From CAVYPR01 sp963770505 (GTDB lineage Bacteria; Actinomycetota; Acidimicrobiia; Acidimicrobiales; RAAP-2): 64,000 bases of DNA. Under the pieces are notes generated by a model. It was not told the origin of the DNA and ran no database searches. It was given only the letters and a program-made list of their open reading frames with translations. The stretch spans positions 744,001-808,000 of the forward strand of contig CAVYPR010000001.1 of NCBI GenBank assembly GCA_963770505.1, read 5' to 3'. Shown here piece after piece: positions 45,772-54,928 of this stretch (within the stretch, counting starts at the first letter, position 1; each line of letters opens with the position of its first letter). Both the position numbers and the translations under genes were made by a program.

Positions 45772-47538
45772 CTAACTGGCGTAGATCGAGCGGAGTACCT
45801 CCGCGATGGTCGTGACATCGTCTTCAATGAGCCGCACAGCTTCGTGCAACAGCGTGCCCATTCCCTGGGAAACGCCCATGCGTTGAAGTTCCTCCTGGGT
45901 TGCCCAGCCGACGATCAGCCGCTTCAACTCGGGGGTAATGGGCATGACCTCGTAGACGCCGATGCGTTCGCGATATCCGGTGCCGGAGCAGAAGTTGCAA
46001 CCGCTCCCGCGCCAGAACGTCTCCTTCGGAGTGCCGCCACTCTGCTCGTAGAACTCGCGTTCCTCGTCGGTGGGCAGATATGGCGTCTTGCAGGTTTGGC
46101 ACATGCGGCGAACGAGGCGCTGGGCGACCACGGCCACCACCGACGAGGCGATGAGAAAAGACTCGATGCCCATGTCCAAGAAGCGGTGGAGAGCAGCAGC
46201 ACAATCGGTGGCGTGGATCGAGGAGAGCACAAAGTGACCGGTCAGGGCCGACTGCACCGCCACTCGGGCGGTGTCGACGTCACGAATCTCCCCGACAAGG
46301 ATGACATCGGGATCCTGGCGGAGGATCGACCGAAGGCCAGTGGCAAAGGTGATGCCAGCCTGCTCATGGGTCTGAATCTGGTTGATGGAGGGGAAGACGT
46401 ACTCGACCGGGTCCTCGATGGTCATGATATTGCGCTGCGGCTCGTCGATCTCGGCCAGTGCCGCGTAGAGGGTGGTCGTCTTGCCGCTCCCGGTTGGTCC
46501 GGCGCAGAGCACCATGCCAAACGGGTAACGGATGAGTTTGGCAATTTGTTGGTGGGTATCGTCCGGCATACCGAGGTCAGCCATGTGAAGCAGTGACTTG
46601 CCCTTGTCGAGCAGCCGCATCGTGCAGCACTCACCCCAGATGGTGGCGACCGTGGACACTCGGATATCGATCTCGCGCCCGTCGAGCTCCATGGTGAACT
46701 GGCCGTCTTGGGGCCGTCGCCGTTCCACGATGTTCATCCCGGCCAAGATCTTGAGCCGGCTGGCGATTGCCGCCGCCATGCTGGCCGGCAATTCCGACGC
46801 GAACTGGAGCGAGCCGTCGATGCGGTAGCGGATCTGCAGTCGGTCTCCCTGAGGCTCGATGTGGATGTCCGACGCACGGTCGCGCAGTGCCTGAGTCAGG
46901 ATGAGGTTCACTACTTGGACCACCGGGGCATCGTCCGCCTGGACCGTGCCGGCGGCGACCTCCTGGGGCCGGCGGGGTCCCTCGGTGGCTTCGAAGGCTT
47001 CGACATACTGCTTGATCTGGCCCAGGGTCCGGTAGGTGGTGTCGATGGCTCGTTGGACGTCCGAGCGGGGCGCCACGACGAGATGAACCGGCTGTTTGGC
47101 GGCCTCTTTCAGCACGGAGATGAGCTCAAGGGATGGCTCGCAGACGGCCACCGTCAGGCCTGAGTCGCCCGATGAGACCGGTACGGCCATCTGGGCCCGT
47201 GCGACAAGCTCAGGGAGCAGCTCAGCCGCGTTCTGTGTTGGCGCTATCTGGGAAAGGTCGACGAACGGCAGGTCCAACTGTTCGGCGAGAGCACGAGCCA
47301 GGTCCGCCTCACCGATGGCGTGAAGCTCGACCAGAATCTGCCCGATCCGCTTCCCCGAGCCGGACTGGAGGCGGAGGGCATCGGCCAGGTTGTCGTTGGA
47401 GATGCGGCGGGTGGCGATGAGGAGCTCACCTAAGAGGGCCCCGACACCGTGCGCGCTCCTCTCAACATCTGCCGCTGGCTCGGTTACGGTTGACATGGTC
47501 ATCGCGACTGGCGCCTCAGTTTCTTTTCTCCACTTCAT
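45772..47538 (-). CDS. pilB: Type IV pilus assembly ATPase PilB
   Basis: This 588-residue GspE/PilB ATPase drives pilus extension. An N-terminal MshEN-like domain (about 30-170: LLGELLIATRRISNDNLADA, GQILVELHAIGEADLARALA) is followed by the catalytic core with Walker A GPTGSGKTT (347-355), IEDPVEYVFP, DVILVGEIRD and TGHFVLSSIHATD. A zinc motif, CQTCK then CNFCSGTGYRERIGVYE, is typical of PilB/GspE. MshEN domains can bind c-di-GMP in some relatives; I cannot show that here. It starts the minus-strand pilB-pilC-pilA cluster. Confidence 0.93.
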   Translation of the reverse strand: MKWRKETEAPVAMTMSTVTEPAADVERSAHGVGALLGELLIATRRISNDNLADALRLQSGSGKRIGQILVELHAIGEADLARALAEQLDLPFVDLSQIAPTQNAAELLPELVARAQMAVPVSSGDSGLTVAVCEPSLELISVLKEAAKQPVHLVVAPRSDVQRAIDTTYRTLGQIKQYVEAFEATEGPRRPQEVAAGTVQADDAPVVQVVNLILTQALRDRASDIHIEPQGDRLQIRYRIDGSLQFASELPASMAAAIASRLKILAGMNIVERRRPQDGQFTMELDGREIDIRVSTVATIWGECCTMRLLDKGKSLLHMADLGMPDDTHQQIAKLIRYPFGMVLCAGPTGSGKTTTLYAALAEIDEPQRNIMTIEDPVEYVFPSINQIQTHEQAGITFATGLRSILRQDPDVILVGEIRDVDTARVAVQSALTGHFVLSSIHATDCAAALHRFLDMGIESFLIASSVVAVVAQRLVRRMCQTCKTPYLPTDEEREFYEQSGGTPKETFWRGSGCNFCSGTGYRERIGVYEVMPITPELKRLIVGWATQEELQRMGVSQGMGTLLHEAVRLIEDDVTTIAEVLRSIYAS

Positions 47539-49042
47539 GCGGACTTCTCAGATGCTCGGGCAGCGGCTCGAGTGATGAGTCGTCCTACGCATCGACGAAT
47601 CCTCCTTCCTCAATCACACAGAACGGTCAAGGAAATCTCAACCTTTGATCAACGATTTCGAAAGGCCGACTACGCCTGGGGCTTGGCCGCCTGAGCGGTC
47701 GACGCCGACGCCGGTCCATAGGCGTCAACGCGGCTCATGACCCATTGCATCCGTGGTCGAAATCGCATTCGCCGGGCAGGAAGGCGGCAGAGAGAGTGCG
47801 ACGGTGAGCCCACCACTTCTCGACCACGACGGTGAAGTGCCTGAACCCACCACCGGTACCCGGCTTGCGAAGGGGGAAGACCGCAGAGCGTTGCTGAATG
47901 GTTGCTACGGCAATTACGACCTGCAAACGGTCGTTTGAGCAGCGCACGGACATGGTGGGCGCCGAGCCGCTCCGTCCACCATGACAATGACACCGGCGCG
48001 CCTGTCGGACATCGGCCATGGATTCCCCAACCTGCTCCGAAGGAGTTGCATGGGCACATGAGCGATCCAGTTCGATAAGCGTCAGAGTTCATCACCCGCT
48101 GGCCGATGGGGGAGCAGAGGCCGAGCCGACCCGGTGGGGGAGTAGTGCCGCAGCCCGTCAATCGTGCGGTATGGAGCCCGGGGTTTCGTTCCTATCGATA
48201 AGCGCCATATTTTCGAAATCGACACCAGCAACTCTGGATGCACGAGGTCCCGGTCTGGTGCATGCGGCGGCAGGACCGACCTGGTACTCAATTCGAAGCA
48301 CCACGCCGCGTCGCCGCTCGCTGAATGCCCTACACCGTTGCGTGCGAGTGGGATTTCACGAGACGTGGATTCACCGCCGTCGAACGGTGAAGTGAGGACA
48401 GGCAGAGAACGCCAGGTCTTATCGTTCCGCATTTCAGCCATGGAGACCCGGGCTCCTAGACCATCCGGTTAGTCCACCTTCGGGGCGCAGTCTCCTGCTC
48501 GGCGTGGCCGTGGTGCACCAACCCTCTGCAGGGCCTGAGCCGCTCGAACTGGGATGATCGCCGTATCTGCTTTTGCCTCGGCAGCTGAGGATACTTCGCC
48601 CAACTGGCCAGTCGGGTTCCGAGTCCAATCCTGTTCTGTCGAGCGCGGCAAAGGCACGGGCAGCCCGTTCACTCCACCCCTACCGTCAACCACTCGTGCA
48701 ATCGCAGGATCGCGGGTTCGTCCACTTGGCCCAGTGAGCGTGAAAACCGCGAGGGAACTGCAGGAGTTGGGCACACCGCCCTAAGTGAGCGACTAGTAAC
48801 CCGACGTCGACGGTGGACCAGGACTTTTCGGTTGACGTAGACGGAAGAGGTGTTCCGGAGCATCAAATCGTGGTGGGGGAGTTATGGACGAAGATCCACC
48901 CCTTGGAGGTGGCCGCCCACTCTCGGACACGACGGTCGCGTCGCGTTCGAGTCGGCGTGCCCAAACGATGGCCAGCTGCCTGCGGCGCCAATCGCACCGA
49001 GGCGGTTTGGACCCCTGCACGGCCCAGCCCTAACATCGCAAC
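47539..49042. other. 1.5-kb stretch without a recognisable gene
   Basis: Open frames occur on both strands (the longest minus-strand one is 47670-48161) but are rich in Arg, Cys, His and Trp without domain motifs, and base composition is lower in GC than in neighbouring genes. The start should hold the pilB promoter. It may be decayed mobile DNA, but I found no transposase motif or repeat ends. Confidence 0.4.
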
Positions 49043-49987
49043 GTGGTCGCAGGCATGGGGCTGCCCCCGCTCCGGGCCGGCCAATTCCTCTCGACCCGGT
49101 TCGACATCCTCCCGATCGCGCTCATCGCGCTCGCTCTGTTGTGTTACCTCTGGGGAGTCCGGCGGCTGAACCGATTGCGGCCCCGCCATCCCTGGTCGGT
49201 CGGTAAGACCGTGGCGTTCGTGGGAGCCCTGCTTACGACCAGCCTGGCGGTCTTCAGCTTCATCGGCGTCTACCAGCAGGAACTGTTCTGGGACCACATG
49301 GTCCAGCATCTGCTCCTCATCATGGTGGCGGCGCCCCTGTTCGCCATCTCCTCACCGATCGACCTGGGCTGGCGGGCCACCACCGGACGGGCCCATGCCC
49401 GCCTCACCGCCGTGCTGCGTTCGGGGCCCTCACGCTTCTTCGGCCACCCCATCGTGGCCTTCTGCCTCTACGCGGTGATGATCCCGCTCACCCACCTCAC
49501 GAGTTGGTACAACTACACGCTCGAGCACGCCGCCTGGGACGATGCCGAGCACCTCGTCTTCCTGGTCATCGGCTACCTCTTCTGGCGCCAGATCTTCGGC
49601 ACCGACCCCAACCGGTACCGCCTCGAGCCCGGTGGCCAGTTCCTGCTCCTGTTCCTGGCCATCCCGATCGACACCTTCACCGGGCTCTCCCTCGACCAGG
49701 CCAGCCACGAGCTCTTCCCGGCGTACCTCTCCTTCCACCGGACGTGGGGCGTGTCGCCCATCCTCGACCTGCACATCGGGGGTGTGCTCATGTGGGTGGG
49801 CGGCGACACCCTGATGCTCTGGCCGATGATCCCGGTGGCCCTGCGCTGGATGCACCTCGAGGAACGGCGGGCCGACCGGGCCGACCGGGAGCTCGATGCC
49901 CTTTCGTTCCACCCTCCCGAGGACAGCGGAGCCGGCGGCGGCACGATCCCCAACGGCATCGGGCCGGTCGGCGCGGGGAACGACTGA
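49043..49987 (+). CDS. Cytochrome c oxidase assembly factor, CtaG (caa3) type
   Basis: This 314-residue polytopic membrane protein has about seven helices. It matches the caa3-type CtaG family by W.VGKTVAFVGALLTTSLAVF, the metal-ligand-like HMVQHLLLIMVAAPLFA, LTHLTSWYN, DAEHLVFLVIGYLFWRQIFG and HIGGVLMWVGGDTLML. The family helps to insert copper into cytochrome oxidase. The start GTG at 49043 is the first in the homologous frame; a start a few codons later is possible. The C-terminal 40 residues are charged and cytoplasmic. No cox genes are nearby. Confidence 0.85.
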   Translation: MVAGMGLPPLRAGQFLSTRFDILPIALIALALLCYLWGVRRLNRLRPRHPWSVGKTVAFVGALLTTSLAVFSFIGVYQQELFWDHMVQHLLLIMVAAPLFAISSPIDLGWRATTGRAHARLTAVLRSGPSRFFGHPIVAFCLYAVMIPLTHLTSWYNYTLEHAAWDDAEHLVFLVIGYLFWRQIFGTDPNRYRLEPGGQFLLLFLAIPIDTFTGLSLDQASHELFPAYLSFHRTWGVSPILDLHIGGVLMWVGGDTLMLWPMIPVALRWMHLEERRADRADRELDALSFHPPEDSGAGGGTIPNGIGPVGAGND

Positions 49988-50039
49988 GGGAGACGCCGTT
50001 GGTAGGGCCGAGTGCCGGTCTCCGGCCGCCCGCCCGACG

Positions 50040-50957
50040 TCAGCGGTAGTAGTGGTCCTGGTCGAGGTCCTCGAGCAGGGTTCGTCCGCTCGGCTTCCAC
50101 CCGAGGAGCCCCCGGGTGATGGCGGCCGAGGCCGGGCAGTCGACAGCCACGGCCATGCCCAGGTGGCCGAAGTGACCGGCCACGTCGGCGGGGGAGACCG
50201 ATGCCGTCGGGACCCCGAGCATGCGGCCGATGGCGCCGGCGATCTCACGGAAAGGCACCCCCTCGTCCCCGACGGCATGCAGCACCGAGCCGCCCGGGGC
50301 CGCTTCGACGGCTAGGCGGGCCAGGCGGGCGGCATCGGAGCGGTGGACGGCGGGCCAGCGGTTGGCGCCTTCCGCCACGTAGCCGGCCACGCCCTGCTCC
50401 CGTGCCGTGGCGACCAGGGCGGCCACGAACCCGTGGTCGCCGTCGCCGTGGACGGTCGGGGGGAGGCGCAGCACCGACGAGCGCACGCCGACACCGCTCA
50501 AGGAGAGGGTGAAGAGGGCGGTGGCGTGCCGGCGCGCCGCGGGGTGGGACCGGGTGGCGGCGCTGGCCACCAGCCCGTCGTCCTCGGTGGCCACCCGCCC
50601 TGCGGCCACCCCGAGCAATCCTGAGGCCAGCACCAGGGGACGGTCCGAGCCGGCCAGGGCGGCGCCCATGGCCTCGACCGCCCGGCGATCGACGGCGGCG
50701 GCCGCGGCGAAGTCGCCGCCGAACGCCACCTCGTGCTGGAAGGCCAGGTGGATCACCCCGTCGGCCCCGGCGGCGGCTTCGGCCAGGGTGGCGGGGTCGT
50801 CGAGGTCTCCGTTCCAGACGACGGCGCCGGCTCGCTCGAGCCGCTCCGCGGAGGCCGGCGAGCGGGCGAGGCCGACGACGGTGTGACCGCCTCCGAGCAG
50901 CTCAGGGACGACCGCCGAGCCGATCCAGCCCGACGCACCGGTGACGAAGACCTTCAT
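50040..50957 (-). CDS. NAD-dependent epimerase/dehydratase family protein (atypical SDR)
   Basis: This 305-residue Rossmann-fold enzyme has the nucleotide-binding motif VTGASGWIGSAVVPELL at the N-terminus, then NGDLDDPATL, GVIHLAFQHE and a C-terminal part with WPAVHRSDAARLARLAVE and PFREIAGAIG. The substrate is unknown; relatives act on sugar nucleotides or small carbonyl compounds. There is no YxxxK catalytic pair visible, as in atypical SDRs. The ATG at 50955-50957 is preceded by GGAGG. It is divergent from a TetR gene, and its promoter overlaps an inverted repeat, so the TetR protein probably controls it. Confidence 0.82.
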   Translation of the reverse strand: MKVFVTGASGWIGSAVVPELLGGGHTVVGLARSPASAERLERAGAVVWNGDLDDPATLAEAAAGADGVIHLAFQHEVAFGGDFAAAAAVDRRAVEAMGAALAGSDRPLVLASGLLGVAAGRVATEDDGLVASAATRSHPAARRHATALFTLSLSGVGVRSSVLRLPPTVHGDGDHGFVAALVATAREQGVAGYVAEGANRWPAVHRSDAARLARLAVEAAPGGSVLHAVGDEGVPFREIAGAIGRMLGVPTASVSPADVAGHFGHLGMAVAVDCPASAAITRGLLGWKPSGRTLLEDLDQDHYYR

Positions 50958-50994
50958 GGCAAACCTCCAGCTCTGGATGTCAGCATATGACGTC

Positions 50995-51023
50995 ACTGTA
51001 GGAGTGATGACAGAGGCTGTCAA
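50995..51023 (-). promoter_or_regulatory. Promoter of the epimerase gene with overlapping operator
   Basis: On the minus strand TTGACA (51023-51018) and TACAGT (51000-50995) are 17 bases apart, a near-consensus sigma-70 promoter. TGACA-N5-TGTCA (51008-51022) overlaps the -35 element and is a likely TetR operator; TGACGTCA at 50988-50995 is a second palindrome at the -10. Confidence 0.65.
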
Positions 51024-51045
51024 CACATCGCAGTAGGATCGCTCC

Positions 51046-51615
51046 GTGGGTCGCTGGGAGCCGAACAGCAGGGGTCGACTACAGGAGGCGGCGCTGGCGC
51101 TCTTCGCCGAGCGGGGGTTCGACCAGACCACGACGGCCGAGATCGCCGTCCGGGCAGGGGTGACCGAGCGGACCTTCTACCGGCAGTTCGCCGACAAGCG
51201 CGAGGTGCTGTTCGGGGGGTCCGACCTGCTCCAGGAGGCGATCGTGGCCGGGGTGGTCGGGGCCCCGGCCAGCGAGGGACCGCTCGACGCTGTGACCAGG
51301 GGCCTCGAGGCGGCGGCCGCCTTCCTGGGAGAGTTCCGCAAGGATCTCTCCAAGCTCCGCCACTCGGTGATCGCCGCCAACCCCGAGCTGCACGAGCGGG
51401 AGCTCGCCAAGCTGGGCGCCTACGCCGCCGCCGTCGCCGAGGCGCTGCGCCAACGGGGCGTGGGGGAGCCCAGGGCCACCTTGGCGGCCGACGCCGGGAT
51501 GACGGTGCTGCGGGTGTCGATCGACCGCTGGGCGACCGGAGACGACGACCGTGACCTCACCGCCATCCTGGAGGACTCCGTCGACGAGCTCCGGGGCTTG
51601 GCCGCCGACACCTGA
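51046..51615 (+). CDS. TetR-family transcriptional regulator
   Basis: This 189-residue regulator has an N-terminal helix-turn-helix (about 8-55): GRLQEAALALFAERGFDQTT, then TAEIAVRAGVTERTFYRQFADKREVLF, the standard TetR recognition region. The C-terminal helical ligand domain has a MftR-like look (AILEDSVDELRGL) but its ligand cannot be predicted. It starts 88 bases from the divergent epimerase gene, with palindromes in between, so it most likely represses that gene and itself. Confidence 0.88.
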   Translation: MGRWEPNSRGRLQEAALALFAERGFDQTTTAEIAVRAGVTERTFYRQFADKREVLFGGSDLLQEAIVAGVVGAPASEGPLDAVTRGLEAAAAFLGEFRKDLSKLRHSVIAANPELHERELAKLGAYAAAVAEALRQRGVGEPRATLAADAGMTVLRVSIDRWATGDDDRDLTAILEDSVDELRGLAADT

Positions 51616-51861
51616 GGAGTCCGGCGGAATGAGGCGACCACGGGTTGCCCGGTCCGTCGCCGGCGGGCGGCATTGCCGGCGATGGCGGCACCGGGAACCG
51701 GCTACCCTCGGGCCGTCGAGGATCCAGGCGACCGGCGTCACCCTTCGGAGCAGCGGCGCAGCCGGCGGTGACCAGGAGCTCGGTACCGGAAGCGGCCTCC
51801 CGGGCCCCTTTTCAGAACTTTACATAATGACCCTTATCGGCGGTTTAGGCGGAGGTGGCAG

Positions 51862-52641
51862 GTGCGCACGTTGACGGTCGACTCCCTCCCCGTCCAGGTC
51901 CACGACGACGTACAGGCGATGGCCAGGGCGGCGGCTGACGAGGCGGCAGCGGTCATGAGGGCGGCCGTCGAGGCCCGGGGCGTTGTCCACGCCATGTTCG
52001 CCACCGGCAACTCCCAGCTGGCCTTCGTCGAGGCGCTGGTGACGGCCACGCCCGACGTGCCCTGGTCCGACACGATCGTCTTCCATATGGACGAGTACGT
52101 GGGCGTGGGGCCGGACCACCCCGCGGGCTTCTGCCGGTGGATCCGTGAGCGGATCGCCGAGCCCGCCCGTCCTCGGGCCGTCCACTACATCGACGGCCTG
52201 GCCGATCCGGCCACCGAGGGCCCCCGCTACGCCGCGTTGCTCGCCGACCACCCCCTCGACCTGTGCGCGCTGGGCATCGGCGAGAACGGCCATCTGGCCT
52301 TCAACGACCCCGGGGTGGCCGACTTCGACGACCCGCTCGATGTGAAGGTGGTGGAGCTCGATGCGGCCTGCCGGAGCCAGCAGGTGGCCGAGGGCCACTT
52401 TCCCGACATCGCCTCGGTGCCCGCCACCGCCCTCACCGTGACCGTTCCCGCCCTGCTGCGGGCCGGGCGGGTGCTGGCCATCGTCCCAGAGGCGCGGAAA
52501 GCCGAACCGGTTCGGGCCGCGCTCACCGGGCCCATCACCACGGACTGCCCGGCCTCGGCGCTTCGCACGGCCGCCCAGGCCATTCTCTATCTCGAACCCG
52601 CCTCAGCGGCGTTGCTGAAACCCCGGCTTCTTTCGGACTGA
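51862..52641 (+). CDS. nagB: Glucosamine-6-phosphate deaminase (NagB-like)
   Basis: NagB converts glucosamine-6-phosphate to fructose-6-phosphate and ammonia. The 259-residue length fits the family. Motifs are ATGNSQLAFVEAL (phosphate loop), VFHMDEYVGV (with the conserved Asp/Glu), FCRWIRERI, LGIGENGHLAFNDPG and a C-terminal LTGPITTDCPASALR. The last two include the usual active-site region. The start GTG at 51862 has GGAGGTGG upstream, and an AT-rich TACATAAT about 40 bases before it could be the -10 element. No other amino-sugar gene is adjacent. Confidence 0.88.
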   Translation: MRTLTVDSLPVQVHDDVQAMARAAADEAAAVMRAAVEARGVVHAMFATGNSQLAFVEALVTATPDVPWSDTIVFHMDEYVGVGPDHPAGFCRWIRERIAEPARPRAVHYIDGLADPATEGPRYAALLADHPLDLCALGIGENGHLAFNDPGVADFDDPLDVKVVELDAACRSQQVAEGHFPDIASVPATALTVTVPALLRAGRVLAIVPEARKAEPVRAALTGPITTDCPASALRTAAQAILYLEPASAALLKPRLLSD

Positions 52642-52846
52642 GCGGGCTGGAGGGTCCTTCACCCTCTGCTGGCCCGACCCGGAGGCAGGCAGAGACAGGA
52701 CGTCGGGGCATCTTGACAATGCCGCACCCGCGGGGAGATGGAGCTGGCTCGCGACCTGGTGCAGCACCACTGCCCGTGACCGACGGTATGCCGTTCAATT
52801 GCGAACTAGTGGCTTCGGGGTGCATGGCTCGGCCAGCGCCGGTCCC

Positions 52847-54058
52847 TCAAGCCTTCCGACGCTTGGCGACCACGGGTCCCACGACATCGGGCTGCGCGGC
52901 GATCCAGCGGGCGAAGGCCGGGATGGCGAACCGGACCTCTCCATAGCGGGGCGCTCGAAGGATCCGGTGCTTGTTGACAAGGGCAGCCCGGGTGCTCGAC
53001 AGCTGGCCCTGGTCCCGGTCGAGCGCCTGGCCGATGGCCTCCACCTTGGCCGGCTCGCCGATGCGGGCCGCCACTTGCAGATACGCCTGCTGCAGTGGAG
53101 GCAACGTGTCGAAACGGGCGGAGAAGACCTCATGCATCTCCCTGCGAGCCGCGCTGACGCCGCGTCTGGCGTCGGCCAGGTTGATGACCTCACGGCTCTC
53201 CTTGGCCCGCCAGGCGTGGTAGCCGACGAGCTGAACCAGGTAGGGGTATCCGCCGGCGACCTCCACCAAGTAGGCCAGTGCGTCATCGTGGATGGCCACG
53301 CCGGCGTCGGCGGCCGGCTTGACCAGGGCCAGCACCGCAGCCTCGTCCGAGAGCCCGCCGATCTCCTCCACGCCGAGGCGCTCGAAGAAGGTCCCCGCCT
53401 TGCGCAGGACCTGACGAGTCCCGGGCAGGCCGGCGAAGTACACGGCCACCGGCACCTGGTCGCGCTTCACCACAAGCTGCAGCGCGGCGGCCAGGGCGGC
53501 TATCTCATTTCGGGCGGTAATGGCGTGCGCCTCGTCAATGGTGATCATGAGGCCGACCCCGCGCGTGGACGCGCACTCCCCGACTGCCGTCAGGACCCTG
53601 CGGATCACGACGTGCGCGGGCTGTAGCCGGCGGCCGGGGGCGAAGTGGGCCTCGGCCCTGGCCACCTTGACATCGAGGCCGAGACTCAGCTCGAGGTCCA
53701 CCTCCTTGGCGAGCTTGGACAGCTTCGTCCACCGGGACCCGGCCACTGACACGATCTGTCCGAGCAGCGGCTCCAGCAGCGGCTGGTCGGGCACCGCCTG
53801 TTCGGCGACCACGGCCCATCCCTTGGCCGCGGCCAGCTGCTGCATGGCGTTGAGCAGGACGGTCTTGCCCACACCCCGGTCCCCCACAAGTCCATGGCCG
53901 AACCAAGGGCTGCGCGGTCCCGTCGTGAGGGCTTCCTCGATCCTGTCCAGGATGTCCCTCCGTCCGACCAAGAACGGTGGGTCGACCCCGTAGCCGGGGT
54001 TGTAGGGCGGTGCCGTGGGCTTCCTAGAGTCCGCTAGAGTTCGGCTACCGCGAGGCAT
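52847..54058 (-). CDS. Orc1-like AAA ATPase
   Basis: This 403-residue ATPase has a Walker A VGDRGVGKTVLLNAMQ (about 60-75), a Walker B-like LMITIDEAHAI, a sensor segment PVAVYFAGLPGTRQVL with an arginine-rich stretch after it, and a C-terminal winged-helix-like region (LQQAYLQVAARIGEPAKVEA, LVNKHRILRAPRYGEVRFAIPAF). This matches the AAA_16/Orc1-Cdc6-type group used by regulators, mobile elements and defence systems. The ATG at 54056-54058 is chosen for its position just after a 20-bp palindrome. No partner gene is adjacent, so the job is unknown. Confidence 0.78.
   Translation of the reverse strand: MPRGSRTLADSRKPTAPPYNPGYGVDPPFLVGRRDILDRIEEALTTGPRSPWFGHGLVGDRGVGKTVLLNAMQQLAAAKGWAVVAEQAVPDQPLLEPLLGQIVSVAGSRWTKLSKLAKEVDLELSLGLDVKVARAEAHFAPGRRLQPAHVVIRRVLTAVGECASTRGVGLMITIDEAHAITARNEIAALAAALQLVVKRDQVPVAVYFAGLPGTRQVLRKAGTFFERLGVEEIGGLSDEAAVLALVKPAADAGVAIHDDALAYLVEVAGGYPYLVQLVGYHAWRAKESREVINLADARRGVSAARREMHEVFSARFDTLPPLQQAYLQVAARIGEPAKVEAIGQALDRDQGQLSSTRAALVNKHRILRAPRYGEVRFAIPAFARWIAAQPDVVGPVVAKRRKA
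54024..54041. promoter_or_regulatory. Second copy of the ATPase motif, inside the coding start
   Basis: CTAGAGTCCGCTAGAGTT resembles the upstream palindrome (ACTMTAGCGGnnTMTAG on the minus strand) and lies at codons 6-12 of the ATPase gene. Confidence 0.4.
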
Positions 54059-54086
54059 GAGACCCCCATTATCCCTTGTCACCGCC

Positions 54087-54106
54087 GACTATAACCCGCT
54101 ATAGTC
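54087..54106. promoter_or_regulatory. 20-bp palindrome upstream of the AAA ATPase
   Basis: GACTATA-N6-TATAGTC is a perfect 7+7 inverted repeat about 30 bases before the ATPase ATG, in the place expected for an operator covering the promoter. Confidence 0.55.
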
Positions 54107-54431
54107 TGCTCGGCGGGTTGCGTTCAGCGTCCGTGCGACGAGCGAGGGTCCCTCGGTCCAGCGGTCCCTCCGCCAGCAACGAGCTGTGCCCCGGTGTAGT
54201 GGTCCAACAGGTCACCGGTTCAACTCGACGTTCGGAGCGCCGGCGCGCCGCTGATCGACACACTGAGCGGTGCCGATCCCTCCAAGACGCCGCCCGGAGG
54301 CAACTCGTTGGCGCTCGATGGGCCGCTCATGGACCCCACCGTCGCACGAGGGTGTTACGTCACCACTCCGTGGTTGGCCAGCCGAAGGCCAACCGCACCT
54401 GCGTGCCGCAGCCACCTCGACCGGCGCTGGC
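54107..54431. other. 325-bp gap beside the AAA ATPase
   Basis: Between the ATPase palindrome and the zinc-ribbon ORF I see only motif-free open frames and no repeats. Confidence 0.35.
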
Positions 54432-54671
54432 TCAGTGCTGCTCAGCCTTGCGCCGGCCGAGCCGCTGCCACCACGGTGGGCGGGACTGGGCGTCGAGGTC
54501 CTCCTGCCGGCACCCGAGCCACTGCCACTCGCCATCGAGGTGCCACCACGTCCCATCGTTCAGGTGCACCGCCTTTCGCCCGCAGTGCACGCACGCCCAC
54601 GGTGAGTCAGGGGAGACCTCGGCCACCCAACCGCCCTCGGGCGGGGTGTCGTCCCGGCGCCGGCGGCTCAC
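54432..54671 (-). CDS. 79-residue zinc-ribbon-like protein
   Basis: This small ORF encodes WACVHCGRKAVHLNDGTWWH then DGEWQWLGCRQ, with a C-x2-C pair, a later Cys and nearby His residues that could bind zinc. The rest is Trp/Arg-rich (PPWWQRLGRRK). The GTG at 54669-54671 overlaps the stop of the upstream minus-strand frame as GTGA. No family is recognised. The clustered Trp and Cys make a chance frame unlikely, but the start is uncertain because the frame stays open further upstream. Confidence 0.45.
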   Translation of the reverse strand: MSRRRRDDTPPEGGWVAEVSPDSPWACVHCGRKAVHLNDGTWWHLDGEWQWLGCRQEDLDAQSRPPWWQRLGRRKAEQH

Positions 54672-54928
54672 GGGACGAGCGCTCCAGTGCCTCCCGTCCT
54701 CCACGCGAGGATCGCCCCGATGGGCATGCCCCCGAGTGCCAAGCGCAACGGTGCGGACGCCGCTGATCGGAGCTCGTGTCGCCCGATGGTCTCGAGTGTC
54801 ACCGTGTCGTCGTCCTTTAGCTTCCTGGCGGTGGCCCAGGCCCACCGCACCGGCAATTGGCGAGCCAACCTACCGAAAGAGCCGGCGCCGGGCGCGGACC
54901 ACCGCCGGCACCCGGACCACTCCCCCAC
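54668..54928 (-). CDS. Hypothetical small protein coupled to the zinc-ribbon ORF
   Basis: An 86-residue frame (start uncertain; a GTG 26 codons later gives 60 residues) encodes a segment with WAWATARKLKDDDTVTLETI, then GRHELRSAASAPLRLALGG and a hydrophobic end with AILAWRTGG. Its stop overlaps the next GTG by GTGA, the usual sign of coupling in this genome. No domain is recognised. A plus-strand frame also covers this region but looks less protein-like. Confidence 0.35.
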   Translation of the reverse strand: MGEWSGCRRWSAPGAGSFGRLARQLPVRWAWATARKLKDDDTVTLETIGRHELRSAASAPLRLALGGMPIGAILAWRTGGTGALVP

